From the NCBI RefSeq assembly GCF_900114095.1, contig NZ_FORV01000001.1, forward strand, positions 930,001-994,000: 64,000 nucleotides of DNA. Reading direction: 5' to 3'. Of this stretch, positions 1 through 8,135 are shown piece after piece; the first letter of the stretch is position 1, and every line of letters starts with the position of its first letter. Under the pieces are notes generated by a model. The model worked only from the letters and a program-made list of their open reading frames with translations. It had not been told where the DNA came from and did no database searches. Both the position numbers and the translations under genes were made by a program. The stretch comes from Sphingomonas sp. NFR04 (lineage in GTDB: Bacteria; Pseudomonadota; Alphaproteobacteria; Sphingomonadales; Sphingomonadaceae).

Positions 1-69
1 TATTGACAATTTACGTAGTTTTGCCGGGACGCGCCAACCCTTGCGCGCATCGGCCTCTATGAAACAAAG

Positions 70-861
70 ATGAAGATCCCCGCCATTTCCTTCTCCGCCC
101 TGGCCTCAACGACCTCGCTGCGCGATACCGGCACCGGCACCACCGCCAGCGCGTCGCCCTCCAAAAAGGACGAGATGGCCGCGCGCAAGCTGGAGGAGGC
201 CAAGCAGGCCGTCGCCATGCTGGGGGCGGTCAAGTCCAGGACCAGCGACGACCAGAAGGCGCGCGCGGCGCAGAAGGTGAAGGAGCTGAAGGCGCGGCTC
301 CAGGCGCTGAAAATGATCTATGCCGGCGATCCCAAGAAGCTCGCCAGGGCCGCCGCCCAGATCGCGCGCGAGCTCGCTGCCGCGGTGAAGAGCTATACCA
401 GCGCGGGCGGGAGCACGGTCGAGCTCGGCGGGGCCGAGGGCGGGGATGCCTCGGCCGGCGGGGCTGCGCCGGCAGGCGAGGCCGGGACGGACAGTGCGAT
501 CGCGGGTGCGGGCGAAGCGACGCCCGCCGCCGAGTCTCCCGCGAAGGAAAACGCCGCGACCGAGGGCGAAGCGGCCAAGCCCGAGGCGGCCGCGCCCGCT
601 GCGACCAGAGCGGCCGACGACAAGCGTGCCGCCGACGCCGCGCGCGCCAAGGCCGATGACGAGTTCAAGAACGACGCTCGCGCCCTCGCCCGCGAGCTCA
701 AGGCCGCGCTGCGCCGCAAGGACCACAAGCATCGCAACGAGGATCCCCGCGACGGCAGCGACAAGCAGTCGGCGGAGCAGGCGCTGGCGTCGGTGGAGCA
801 AGCGGTGGGGGCACTGCCGATGGCCGATGTCGCCGCGGTGAGCGCGCTCGCGGGGATCTGA
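70..861 (+). CDS. hypothetical Ala/Lys-rich helical protein
   Basis: I do not recognise a characterised family. The 263-residue product has no signal peptide or membrane segment. Residues about 30-110 are Ala/Lys/Leu/Glu-rich and predicted to be long amphipathic helix. They are followed by a low-complexity Gly/Ala/Glu linker (about 110-200) and a second charged helical stretch (about 200-240). Similar short helical proteins occur in other alphaproteobacteria, but that is recollection. The gene converges on argF with a perfect hairpin between them. The ATG at 70 has only a weak upstream purine run, so the start is uncertain. Confidence 0.6.
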   Translation: MKIPAISFSALASTTSLRDTGTGTTASASPSKKDEMAARKLEEAKQAVAMLGAVKSRTSDDQKARAAQKVKELKARLQALKMIYAGDPKKLARAAAQIARELAAAVKSYTSAGGSTVELGGAEGGDASAGGAAPAGEAGTDSAIAGAGEATPAAESPAKENAATEGEAAKPEAAAPAATRAADDKRAADAARAKADDEFKNDARALARELKAALRRKDHKHRNEDPRDGSDKQSAEQALASVEQAVGALPMADVAAVSALAGI

Positions 862-867
862 CCCAGT

Positions 868-891
868 ATCCTCCCCCGCCAGGGGGAGGAT
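868..891. terminator. bidirectional hairpin terminator
   Basis: A perfect 10-bp inverted repeat (ATCCTCCCCC / GGGGGAGGAT) with a GCCA loop lies between the convergent ends of the hypothetical gene (861) and argF (903). It lacks a clear T-run. Its arms match the outer arms of the larger GGGGAGGATC-type repeats elsewhere in the window. Confidence 0.6.
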
Positions 892-902
892 CACGCAAGC
901 GC

Positions 903-1817
903 TCAGAGCTGCCCGAAGCACCAGCGCAGCACGGACTTCTGCGCGTGGAGACGGTTCTCCGCCTCGGGCCAGATCAGCGATTGCGGCCCGTCGATCACGG
1001 CGTCGGTGACTTCCTCGCCGCGATGCGCGGGCAGGCAATGGAGGAACTTCGCATCCGGCTTGGCGGCGGCCATCAGCGCCTCGTCGACCTGGAAGGGCAT
1101 CATCGCCTTGAGCTTGGTCTCGGCATGAGCCTGGCCCATCGAGATCCAGGTATCGGTGACGATGATGTCCGCGCCTTCCACGGCCTCGCGCGCGGTGCCG
1201 ACGACGCGGGCGCGCCCCTTCCCCTTCGCCACCTCGGCATCGCTCGGCTGATAGCCCTGGGGGCAAGCGGCGACGACGTCGAACTGCATCAGCCCGCCGG
1301 CTTCCATGATCGAGGCGAGCACATTGTTGCCGTCGCCCAACCAGGCGACCTTGAGGCCCGGCAGCGCCTTGCCGCTTTCCAGAATGGTCAGCAGGTCGGC
1401 CATGATCTGGCAGGGATGCGAGGCGTCGGTGAGGCCGTTGATCACCGGCACGCTGGCGTATTTCGCCATGTCGATCACCTTCTGGTGATCGTCGGTGCGG
1501 ATCATGATCGCGTCGACATAGCCGGAAAGCACGCGCGCGGTATCGGCGATGCTTTCGCCGCGGCCGAGCTGCATCGAGCCCGCGTCCATCACGATGCTGG
1601 TGCCGCCGAGCTGGCGGATCGCCATGTCGAACGACACGCGGGTGCGGGTGGAATTCTTCTCGAAGATCATCGCCAGCGTGTGGCCGGCGAGCGGGGCGTC
1701 GGCGTCGGGCTTGCCCTTGGGCCAGCCGGCGCGGGCGGCCTTTCGGGCGAGCGCGTCGTTGAGCATCGCCGCGATCGCGTCGGGCCCGGCATCGGTGAGA
1801 TCGATAAAGTGGCGCAT
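903..1817 (-). CDS. argF: ornithine carbamoyltransferase
   Basis: Converts ornithine and carbamoyl phosphate to citrulline in cytoplasmic arginine synthesis. The 304-aa length is normal for the family. Visible motifs are STRTR (residues 56-60, carbamoyl-phosphate binding), HPCQ in the middle, GDGNNV, and [11 protein letters not shown] near the C-terminus (ornithine-side catalytic Cys). The ATG at 1817 gives the conserved N-terminus MRHFIDL and has GGAG upstream. Open frame continues upstream only into repeat DNA. It lies downstream of argD on the same strand, the usual alphaproteobacterial argD-argF pair, with a repeat element between them. Confidence 0.97.
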   Translation of the reverse strand: MRHFIDLTDAGPDAIAAMLNDALARKAARAGWPKGKPDADAPLAGHTLAMIFEKNSTRTRVSFDMAIRQLGGTSIVMDAGSMQLGRGESIADTARVLSGYVDAIMIRTDDHQKVIDMAKYASVPVINGLTDASHPCQIMADLLTILESGKALPGLKVAWLGDGNNVLASIMEAGGLMQFDVVAACPQGYQPSDAEVAKGKGRARVVGTAREAVEGADIIVTDTWISMGQAHAETKLKAMMPFQVDEALMAAAKPDAKFLHCLPAHRGEEVTDAVIDGPQSLIWPEAENRLHAQKSVLRWCFGQL

Positions 1818-1865
1818 CTTGGTAGCTCCGCAATTCGGCAGGGCAGTGCGAGGGAATCTGTCTTC

Positions 1866-2012
1866 AATTCCTCCCCTGCAAGGGGAGGTGGCAGGCCGCA
1901 GGCCTGACGGAGGGGTGTCCCCGCTGGAGGGGCGGTCCGCCGTCACCGGCGGGGACACCCCTCCACCGCCCGGCGGGCGGTCCCCCTCCCCCTCCGGGGG
2001 AGGATCGGCAGG
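1866..2012. repeat. GGGGAGGATC-type composite palindromic repeat between argD and argF
   Basis: The element contains nested inverted repeats: a CCTCCCCT-GCA-AGGGGAGG hairpin at the left, a large inner palindrome centred near 1940 (GGGGTGTCCCC against GGGGACACCCC), and a right arm CTCCGGGGGAGGATC. It fills most of the 202-bp argD-argF gap. Related arms occur at 868-891, 7842-8058, 24166-24329, 26813 and 31298-31510. Confidence 0.7.
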
Positions 2013-2019
2013 ACGCACC

Positions 2020-3216
2020 TCAGGCCGCGGCGGGCACCGCGAAGCTGCGCGCACCGGCGCTCAGCTTGTCGACCGCCTCGGCGATGTGGCTTTCGTCGAT
2101 CACCAGCGGGGGCAGCACGCGGAACACGTTCTCGCCCGCCGCCACGGTCAGCAGCCCGTGATGGTCGCGCAGATGCGCCACGAAGTCGCGGCTCACCACG
2201 CTGTCCTTCATCTTGATGCCGAGCATCAGCCCCTTGCCGCGGATCTCCTCGAACAGGTGATCATGGTTGGGGATCAGCTGCTCGAACGCCTGGCGCAGGC
2301 GCTCGCCCATGCGGGTGACATGCTCGAGGAAGCCGGGCTCCTCCATCACGTCGAGCACCGCCATGCCCGCCGCCATCGCCAGCGGGTTGCCGCCATAGGT
2401 GGAGCCGTGGGTGCCGGCGACCATGCCCTTCGCCGCTTCCTCGGTGGCGAGACAGGCGCCGAGCGGGAAGCCCGCGCCGATCCCCTTGGCCGAGGTCATG
2501 ATGTCGGGCGTGATGCCGTAATGCTCATAGGCCCACATCTTGCCAGTACGGCCATAGCCGCACTGGATCTCGTCGAGGATCAGCAGCAGGCCGTGCTCGT
2601 CGCAGGCCTTGCGCAGGCCCTGGATGAATTCGACCTTGCCCGCGGTCATGCCGCCTTCGCCCTGGATCGTCTCGACCAGGAAGCCGGCGGTCTCGTCGTC
2701 GATCTTGGCGAGCGCGCCCTCCAGATCGTTGAACGGCACATAGTCGAAGCCGGGCAGCAGCGGCTCGAACCCGTCGCGCATCTTGCCCTGGTCGGTCGCC
2801 GAAATCGCGCCCAGCGAACGGCCGTGGAAGGCGTTCTTGAAGGTGATCAGCTTGTGCCGCTGCGGATTGCCGTTCGCATAGTGATAGCGGCGCGCGGTCT
2901 TGATCGCGCACTCGATCGCCTCGACGCCCGAATTGGTGAAGAACACCGTGTCGGCGAAGCTGTGCTTGAGCAGACGCTCGGCCAGCGCCTCGCCCTGGGG
3001 GCTGCCGTACAGGTTCGATACGTGCATCAGCGTGGCGGCCTGGTCGGCGATCGCCTTCACCAGATGCGGGTGGCCATGGCCCAACGCGTTGACGGCGATA
3101 CCGGCGGCGAAATCGAGATAGCGTTCCCCTCGTTCCCCGATCAGGTAGCAGCCCTCGCCTCGCACCGGCCGCACACCGCACCGCGGGTAGACGGGCATGA
3201 GCGGGGTGATGGTCAT
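2020..3216 (-). CDS. argD: acetylornithine/succinyldiaminopimelate aminotransferase
   Basis: A PLP-dependent class III aminotransferase that converts N-acetylglutamate semialdehyde to N-acetylornithine in the arginine pathway, and often also acts in lysine synthesis. The 398-aa product has NSGVEA (96-101, cofactor phosphate region), FHGRS (130-134), DEIQ (215-218) and the Schiff-base lysine K244 in [13 protein letters not shown]. The ATG at 3216 gives the family N-terminus [12 protein letters not shown]. The codons upstream of it are not conserved in character. It is first in a leftward pair with argF. Confidence 0.96.
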   Translation of the reverse strand: MTITPLMPVYPRCGVRPVRGEGCYLIGERGERYLDFAAGIAVNALGHGHPHLVKAIADQAATLMHVSNLYGSPQGEALAERLLKHSFADTVFFTNSGVEAIECAIKTARRYHYANGNPQRHKLITFKNAFHGRSLGAISATDQGKMRDGFEPLLPGFDYVPFNDLEGALAKIDDETAGFLVETIQGEGGMTAGKVEFIQGLRKACDEHGLLLILDEIQCGYGRTGKMWAYEHYGITPDIMTSAKGIGAGFPLGACLATEEAAKGMVAGTHGSTYGGNPLAMAAGMAVLDVMEEPGFLEHVTRMGERLRQAFEQLIPNHDHLFEEIRGKGLMLGIKMKDSVVSRDFVAHLRDHHGLLTVAAGENVFRVLPPLVIDESHIAEAVDKLSAGARSFAVPAAA

Positions 3217-3335
3217 GGGAACGATACTCCTTGACGAAAAAAGGTTGGGGAAACTCCAGAAACGCAAAAGGGCGACCTATCCGGGCCGCCCGTCGCGCTG
3301 TTTACGGCCCAGCGGGGCCACAGGTCAACCTGCCT

Positions 3336-4712
3336 TTAGTACGGGGGCGCCAGGCGGCGGTTCCACTGCGCGGTCGCCCCGCGCGACCTGCCGTAATCGG
3401 CGATGCACGCCATGTAGCGCGGCGAGAATTGCAGCGGCCTGGCGGCAGCGTCGAGCGCCAGCCATTCGGCGCAGCTTTTCCCATTATACGCATGATCGAG
3501 CGGCGCCTCGCCCCCGGCGATGCCGGTATTGCCTAGATAGGCCATGTCGACCCCGCCGTTCATCACGGCGGCCGTCTCCACGCTCGCGGCGGAGAAGCGA
3601 TAGACCTGTGTCTCGAGCAGCTTCACCGCCCGCGCCGCCGCATCGGCGGCGGACCAGCGCTGGCGCGGGCCATCGCCCCCGCTCCAGCGCGGCGCCTCCA
3701 TCGTGGTGTTGACCATCAGCGTCACCTGCGCCTGCCCGCCCCCTGCGTCGGTGAAGGCGCGCAGCATGGGTTCCAGGAACACGCCGAAGCGCGCACCGCC
3801 GTCCATGTACATTTCCGTGCCGCGGCGCGTCTCCAGGGTACGCGGGGGTACCCCCGGCGCCACCGAGGAGGAGGCGAGGAGGGCATCGACATAGCAGTCC
3901 TGGATCCGCGACAATTCGGCAGGCACATCGGTCGCCAGCGTGCGGGCGGCGAGCTCGGTCATGTCGATGGCATAGCCCTCGCCGTCGTCGAGGTTGCTCA
4001 CGCCAACGAACAGCTGGCGGTTCTGGTCGCGCCATTCGCGGCCGACCGCACGCAGCGTGCCGATCGTCATGATCCTGGTCAGCCGATCGTGCAGCGGACC
4101 GAAATGCGCCGCCGAGCCGCGGAACACCGCGCCCAGCGCCGCCCCGCCCTTGCGGACCCGCAGCAGATCGGCCTCGCGCGCGATCGAATAGGCGAGCACC
4201 AGGTCGCCGACATTGGAGACGTGCGGCCGCACCACGAAGCGCCCGTCGCCGCCCTGGCCCGACAACGGCCCGTCGACCCAGCTGTAATCGGTGCGGTCCT
4301 CGGGCACCGGCTGGTTGGCGAGGAACAGCAGGGTGCTCTGGAGCGATCCCGTGCTGACCCCGGTGACGATGTCCCAGCTCGGCAGATCGCCCATGGCGTA
4401 GAAGAAGCCCGCGCCGAACGCCCCGTGCTGGCCACCGCCGCTCAGCGCGAGGAACTGGTCGGCGGGCGGCGTGCCCCGCTTGGCCTGCGCCGCGCCCGAC
4501 CGCAGGCGCCGGCGCTCGCGCAGCACCTCGCCCCAGCGCTCGGCACCGGGCATCGCCTGGAGCCGCATCTGCGCGGGCCCGCCGGGCGTCTGCACGGTGA
4601 GTGGCACCAGCTGATAGGCACAGCCCAGAATCGGCTTCGGCCGCGGCTGGCTGCACCCCGCCAGCGACCAACCTGCCGCGACCAGCAGCAGCACCAACCC
4701 CCAAGATTTCAT
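3336..4712 (-). CDS. patatin-like phospholipase, lipoprotein
   Basis: A predicted lipid-anchored Ser-Asp acyl hydrolase. The N-terminus is a lipoprotein signal peptide with LAGC lipobox, Cys20 being the lipidated residue. The patatin fold is shown by the oxyanion-hole motif SGGGQHGAFGAG (91-102), the nucleophile elbow GVSTG (Ser120) and the DGG motif (Asp304). The 458-aa length suits bacterial patatin-like lipoproteins. It is probably periplasmic or on the outer membrane; substrate unknown. It stands between the argD and HD-GYP genes without an obvious operon partner. Confidence 0.88.
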   Translation of the reverse strand: MKSWGLVLLLVAAGWSLAGCSQPRPKPILGCAYQLVPLTVQTPGGPAQMRLQAMPGAERWGEVLRERRRLRSGAAQAKRGTPPADQFLALSGGGQHGAFGAGFFYAMGDLPSWDIVTGVSTGSLQSTLLFLANQPVPEDRTDYSWVDGPLSGQGGDGRFVVRPHVSNVGDLVLAYSIAREADLLRVRKGGAALGAVFRGSAAHFGPLHDRLTRIMTIGTLRAVGREWRDQNRQLFVGVSNLDDGEGYAIDMTELAARTLATDVPAELSRIQDCYVDALLASSSVAPGVPPRTLETRRGTEMYMDGGARFGVFLEPMLRAFTDAGGGQAQVTLMVNTTMEAPRWSGGDGPRQRWSAADAAARAVKLLETQVYRFSAASVETAAVMNGGVDMAYLGNTGIAGGEAPLDHAYNGKSCAEWLALDAAARPLQFSPRYMACIADYGRSRGATAQWNRRLAPPY

Positions 4713-4773
4713 CGCGACCCCCGTCCCCCGGCCCGCCCCCGCGCGCCGTTCCCTCTTCGCTATCGGATAGAAG

Positions 4774-6144
4774 TTATTCCTTCGTAACGATATCGCGCAA
4801 GGCCGCGAACACCTCGCCGTCGATCGCCTTGCCGACTTCGCCCGCCATGATGCCCAGCGCCTGCTCCACCGGCAGCGCGGCGCGATAGGGACGATCGGCG
4901 GTGAGCGCGTCGTAGAAGTCGCAGACGGTGATGATCCGCGCCTCGCGCGCGATCAGCATCGCGTCGAGCCCCAGCGGATAGCCGCGCCCGTCCAGCCGCT
5001 CGTGATGCGCGCCGGCCACCGCCGCCATGTCGCGCAGCGGCGCGATGCGCGAAAGGATCGCGGTGGTGTGCGCGGCATGGCTGCGCATCTCCTCCCATTC
5101 GATCTCGTCGAGCTTGCCCGGCTTCTCCAGCACGCGGCTGCTCACCGCCAGCTTGCCGACATCGTGGAGCATCGCGCTGCGCTTGAGCGTGCGCAAGGTG
5201 GCGCCCTCCACGCCCAGCGCCTGCCCCAGCGCTTCGGTGTACGCGCCCACCCGGCCCGAATGGCCGCCGGTATAGGGGCTCTTGGCATCGATCACTGCGC
5301 CGAAGGCGGCGGCGATGTCGTCGAGATAACCCTCGTCGACCGCAACGCGCTGCTCCTCGGGCTCGAAGGCGCGGACCCGGGCCTCGAGCGCGGGGTGGGC
5401 CAGTTCGGCCCAGAAGCCGGGCGTGCGGGTCACCAGCACGGCGAAGCACCGCGCGAGCGCCGGATCGAACCAGCTGCCCGCGCGCGCCGCCACTTCCTCG
5501 ATCGCTGCCTCGGGGCCGCCGGCGGCGTGGAACACGTCCGCGATCTGCGCGAGCAGCGCCAGTTGCGCCGCCAGCGGGATTGCGTCGCCGCGCAGGCCCA
5601 GCGGCTTGCCGCTGCCGTCCCAATGCTCGTCCAGCGAGGCGATCGCCTGCGCCACCGGCTCGGGGAAGCGCAGTTGGCGGGCGATGTCGGCGCCGCGGGT
5701 GCAGCGGGTCTGGATCAGGTCGGTGACGATGGCGTTGCCGTCGCGCAGGATGGTCAGGATCGCCTTGGCCCGCGCACCCAACCGCTCGCCCTGGCCGGTG
5801 CGGGTGAAGACATAGCGCAGCGTCGGCCCGAGTCCGACGGCAAGCAGCTTGTGCTCCTGCTTCACCCGGCGATCGTCCGCCAGATAGAGTTCGGCGATCC
5901 GCGCGGCGTTGCTGCTGCAGCCCAGGTCCTTGAGCAGCGTCGCATAATAGATCGTCCGCCGGTCCGCGGCCGGCAGCTGGAGCGCCGCCGCCATCCGGCT
6001 GGCGATCCAGCAGGCGCGCAGCGAATGGCCTGCAGGCTGCCCCTCGGTCAGGTCAAGCGCGTAGGAGAAGGCACCCAGGATCTCGGCCAGCGACGTCGTC
6101 TCGTCGGACCGGGCATCGAAATGGGCGGAGTCGAAGTGAAGCAT
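4774..6144 (-). CDS. tandem HD / HD-GYP domain phosphohydrolase
   Basis: Likely a cyclic-di-GMP phosphodiesterase. The C-terminal half (about 270-456) has a full HD-GYP signature: HD at 327-328 in MLHDVGK, a metal-ligand His in RSHAAHT (about 355-360), and HHERLDGRGYP (380-390). The N-terminal half (about 20-260) looks like a degenerate copy: the HD pair is KD (72-73 in LLKDLG) and the GYP-like loop reads EHWDGSGKP (173-181). There is no signal peptide, membrane segment or receiver domain, so input presumably comes through the degenerate module or a partner. The domain duplication is my inference from motif spacing. Confidence 0.85.
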   Translation of the reverse strand: MLHFDSAHFDARSDETTSLAEILGAFSYALDLTEGQPAGHSLRACWIASRMAAALQLPAADRRTIYYATLLKDLGCSSNAARIAELYLADDRRVKQEHKLLAVGLGPTLRYVFTRTGQGERLGARAKAILTILRDGNAIVTDLIQTRCTRGADIARQLRFPEPVAQAIASLDEHWDGSGKPLGLRGDAIPLAAQLALLAQIADVFHAAGGPEAAIEEVAARAGSWFDPALARCFAVLVTRTPGFWAELAHPALEARVRAFEPEEQRVAVDEGYLDDIAAAFGAVIDAKSPYTGGHSGRVGAYTEALGQALGVEGATLRTLKRSAMLHDVGKLAVSSRVLEKPGKLDEIEWEEMRSHAAHTTAILSRIAPLRDMAAVAGAHHERLDGRGYPLGLDAMLIAREARIITVCDFYDALTADRPYRAALPVEQALGIMAGEVGKAIDGEVFAALRDIVTKE

Positions 6145-6206
6145 GGCAGGCGACGTTCCTCGGAAGACGCCGCCATAGCAGGGCCCGGCTTAAGGCCGGG
6201 TATCGG

Positions 6207-7046
6207 TTAACTCTTAATCTTCCAGCCGCGGCGCAGCAGCGTGTAGCAGAACAGCCCCAGCACCACGTCGAGCCCCAGGATCACGCCCGTGCCGAGCAGG
6301 ATCGGCGAATCGGCGACGCCGAGGAAGCCGTAGCGGAAGCCCGAGATGATGTAGAAGAACGGGTTGGCATGGCTGATCGCGCGGAACACCGGCGACAGGT
6401 TCTCGACCGAGTAGAAGGTACCCGAGAGCAGCGACAGCGGCGCGACGACGAAGTTGGTGATCGCCGCGGCGTGATCGAACTTCTCCGCCCAGATGGAGGT
6501 CAGCACGCCCATCAGCGCGAGGAACAGCGAGCCGAGGAAGCCGAACCACAGCACCGCCCAGAGATGCGCCGGGAAGACGTGCACACCCCACAGCGCCATC
6601 GCCAGCCAGACAGCGCCACCGACGCAGAAGGCGCGCGTCACCGATCCGCCGGCCAGCGCCGCCAGCATCTCGCCTGTCGAGAGCGGCGGCATCAGATAGT
6701 CGACGATGGTGCCCTGGATCTTGCCGACCAGCAGCGAGAAGCTGGCATTGGCGAAGGCGTTCTGCAGCATGCCCATCACGATCAAGCCGGGCGCGATGAA
6801 ATCGGCATAGTGAATCGGGACACCGTCCAGCACCAGCATCCGCCCGCCGCCGCCCAGCGCAACCGTGAAGATCACCAGATAGAGGAGGGTGGTGACGGCC
6901 GGCGCCCACACCGTCTGGAGCTGCACCTTGAAGAAACGGCGCACCTCCTTGATATAGAGGGTGCGCAAGCCTCCCCAGTTGACGTTGCGAATCACCGGAA
7001 CGCCCGGCTCGGGAAGCTGTGAACCGATTTCGGGGTGGCTGCTCAT
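6207..7046 (-). CDS. ABC-2 type transporter permease
   Basis: A 279-aa integral membrane permease of the ABC-2 (NodJ/DrrB-like) export family. The cytoplasmic N-terminus ends in an amphipathic YIKEVRRFFK segment, and about six hydrophobic segments follow. The ATG at 7046 gives the compact family length; further upstream the same frame is antisense to gcrA and compositionally abnormal. No ATPase gene adjoins, so it must pair with an ATPase encoded elsewhere. It is divergent from gcrA with a 52-bp gap. Confidence 0.88.
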   Translation of the reverse strand: MSSHPEIGSQLPEPGVPVIRNVNWGGLRTLYIKEVRRFFKVQLQTVWAPAVTTLLYLVIFTVALGGGGRMLVLDGVPIHYADFIAPGLIVMGMLQNAFANASFSLLVGKIQGTIVDYLMPPLSTGEMLAALAGGSVTRAFCVGGAVWLAMALWGVHVFPAHLWAVLWFGFLGSLFLALMGVLTSIWAEKFDHAAAITNFVVAPLSLLSGTFYSVENLSPVFRAISHANPFFYIISGFRYGFLGVADSPILLGTGVILGLDVVLGLFCYTLLRRGWKIKS

Positions 7047-7098
7047 GACGCGATCGCGTACCCGCTGACGCCGCCGCCCGCAAGACGAAGGAACCGAA

Positions 7099-7833
7099 GT
7101 GAGCTGGACCGACGAGCGTATCGAAACGCTGAAGAAGATGTGGGACAGCGGCCTGACCGCGACGCAGATCGCCGAGGAACTGGGCGGCGTGTCGCGCAAC
7201 GCGGTGATCGGCAAGGCCCACCGCCTCGGCCTGCCCTCGCGTCCGTCGCCGGTGAAGTCCAACGAAGCCAAGGCGGCCGCTGCGGCGGCTGCCCCTGCGG
7301 CGGCAGCCCCGGCCGAGCCCAAGCCGGCACCCGCGCCCAAGCCCGCGCCGGCACCCGCCGCGCCGCGGCCCCAGGCAGCCGCACCGGCGCCGCGCCCGGC
7401 GCCCCCCGCGCCTGCGGCACCCGCGCCCGTCGACGATGCCGACTTCGACAGCGACTCCGACGCTGTCGAACCCGCAGCACCGCGCGCGCCGCAGCAGGTT
7501 CTCCGGTCGGTCGGCCCGGGCGGCTTCATCCGCCAGAATCCGGGCGAGCAGGCCCCGCCGAGCACCCCCGCCCCGCCGCGCCGCCTCGTCCCCGCCAAGC
7601 CGAGCGAGGCGATCGCGGGCAAGACGACGCTGCTCGATCTGAACGACAAGATCTGCAAATGGCCGCTCGGCCATCCGGGCGAGCCGGACTTCCACTTCTG
7701 CGGCGAGAAGGTGAACCCGGGTTTCCCGTACTGCGTCGATCATTGCGGCCACGCTTATCAGGCGCAGCTCCCCCGCCGCGACCGTCGCCCCGCGCCGACC
7801 ATGCCCTTCGGCGGCACCCCGCGGCCGCGGTGA
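7099..7833 (+). CDS. gcrA: GcrA cell cycle regulator
   Basis: A sigma70-associated alphaproteobacterial transcription factor that recognises methylated GANTC sites and controls division genes. The N-terminus (MSWTDERIETLKKMW, about 1-50, with the helix-turn-helix SRNAVIGKAHRLGL) is the diagnostic GcrA domain. A long Pro/Ala-rich linker (about 60-170) follows, then a C-terminal Cys/His-containing module (CKWPLGHPG...FHFCG...YCVDHC, about 185-225), which contacts RNA polymerase sigma70 in known members. The start is GTG at 7099 with GAAGGA upstream. Confidence 0.95.
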   Translation: MSWTDERIETLKKMWDSGLTATQIAEELGGVSRNAVIGKAHRLGLPSRPSPVKSNEAKAAAAAAAPAAAAPAEPKPAPAPKPAPAPAAPRPQAAAPAPRPAPPAPAAPAPVDDADFDSDSDAVEPAAPRAPQQVLRSVGPGGFIRQNPGEQAPPSTPAPPRRLVPAKPSEAIAGKTTLLDLNDKICKWPLGHPGEPDFHFCGEKVNPGFPYCVDHCGHAYQAQLPRRDRRPAPTMPFGGTPRPR

Positions 7834-7841
7834 CCTGCTAA

Positions 7842-8058
7842 GATCCTCCCCGGCACGAGCATCGGGTGCTGGGGACCGCAGATGGAATTTTGGGCCGCAC
7901 CCGCCCAAATACGCTGTCATTCCCGCGAAGGCGGGAATCCATTCGCCTGTGCGCTGGGGGCAGAAACCTCGGCTTCAGCGCCAATGGATCCCCGCCTTCG
8001 CGGGGATGACGGGGGTTTTTGGGCATGTGCGGTCCCCCTTCCCTTCCGGGGAGGATCT
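7842..8058. repeat. nested composite repeat (95-bp hairpin inside a GGGGAGGATC-type repeat)
   Basis: The outer arms are GATCCTCCCCGGCAC from 7842 and CTTCCGGGGAGGATC ending about 8057. The inner element (7916-8010) is a 95-bp hairpin with GTCATTCCCGCGAAGGCGGG on the left arm and its complement CCCCGCCTTCGCGGGGATGAC on the right. It fills most of the gcrA-parE gap. Confidence 0.8.
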
Positions 8059-8135
8059 TGAACGACGCGCCTCCGGCAAATCCCTCCCCCTCCCCCGCCT
8101 TGCGCGGGCACCCCCGCACCCCCTATACGTTCCGC

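Noticed and set aside
106..1833. Long antisense open frame over the first hypothetical gene and argF
   Set aside because: Arg/Gly/Ala-rich composition typical of GC-rich shadow frames; argF on the other frame has full motifs.
1549..3234. 561-codon plus-strand frame across argF and argD
   Set aside because: Antisense to two well-supported genes; no recognisable domain.
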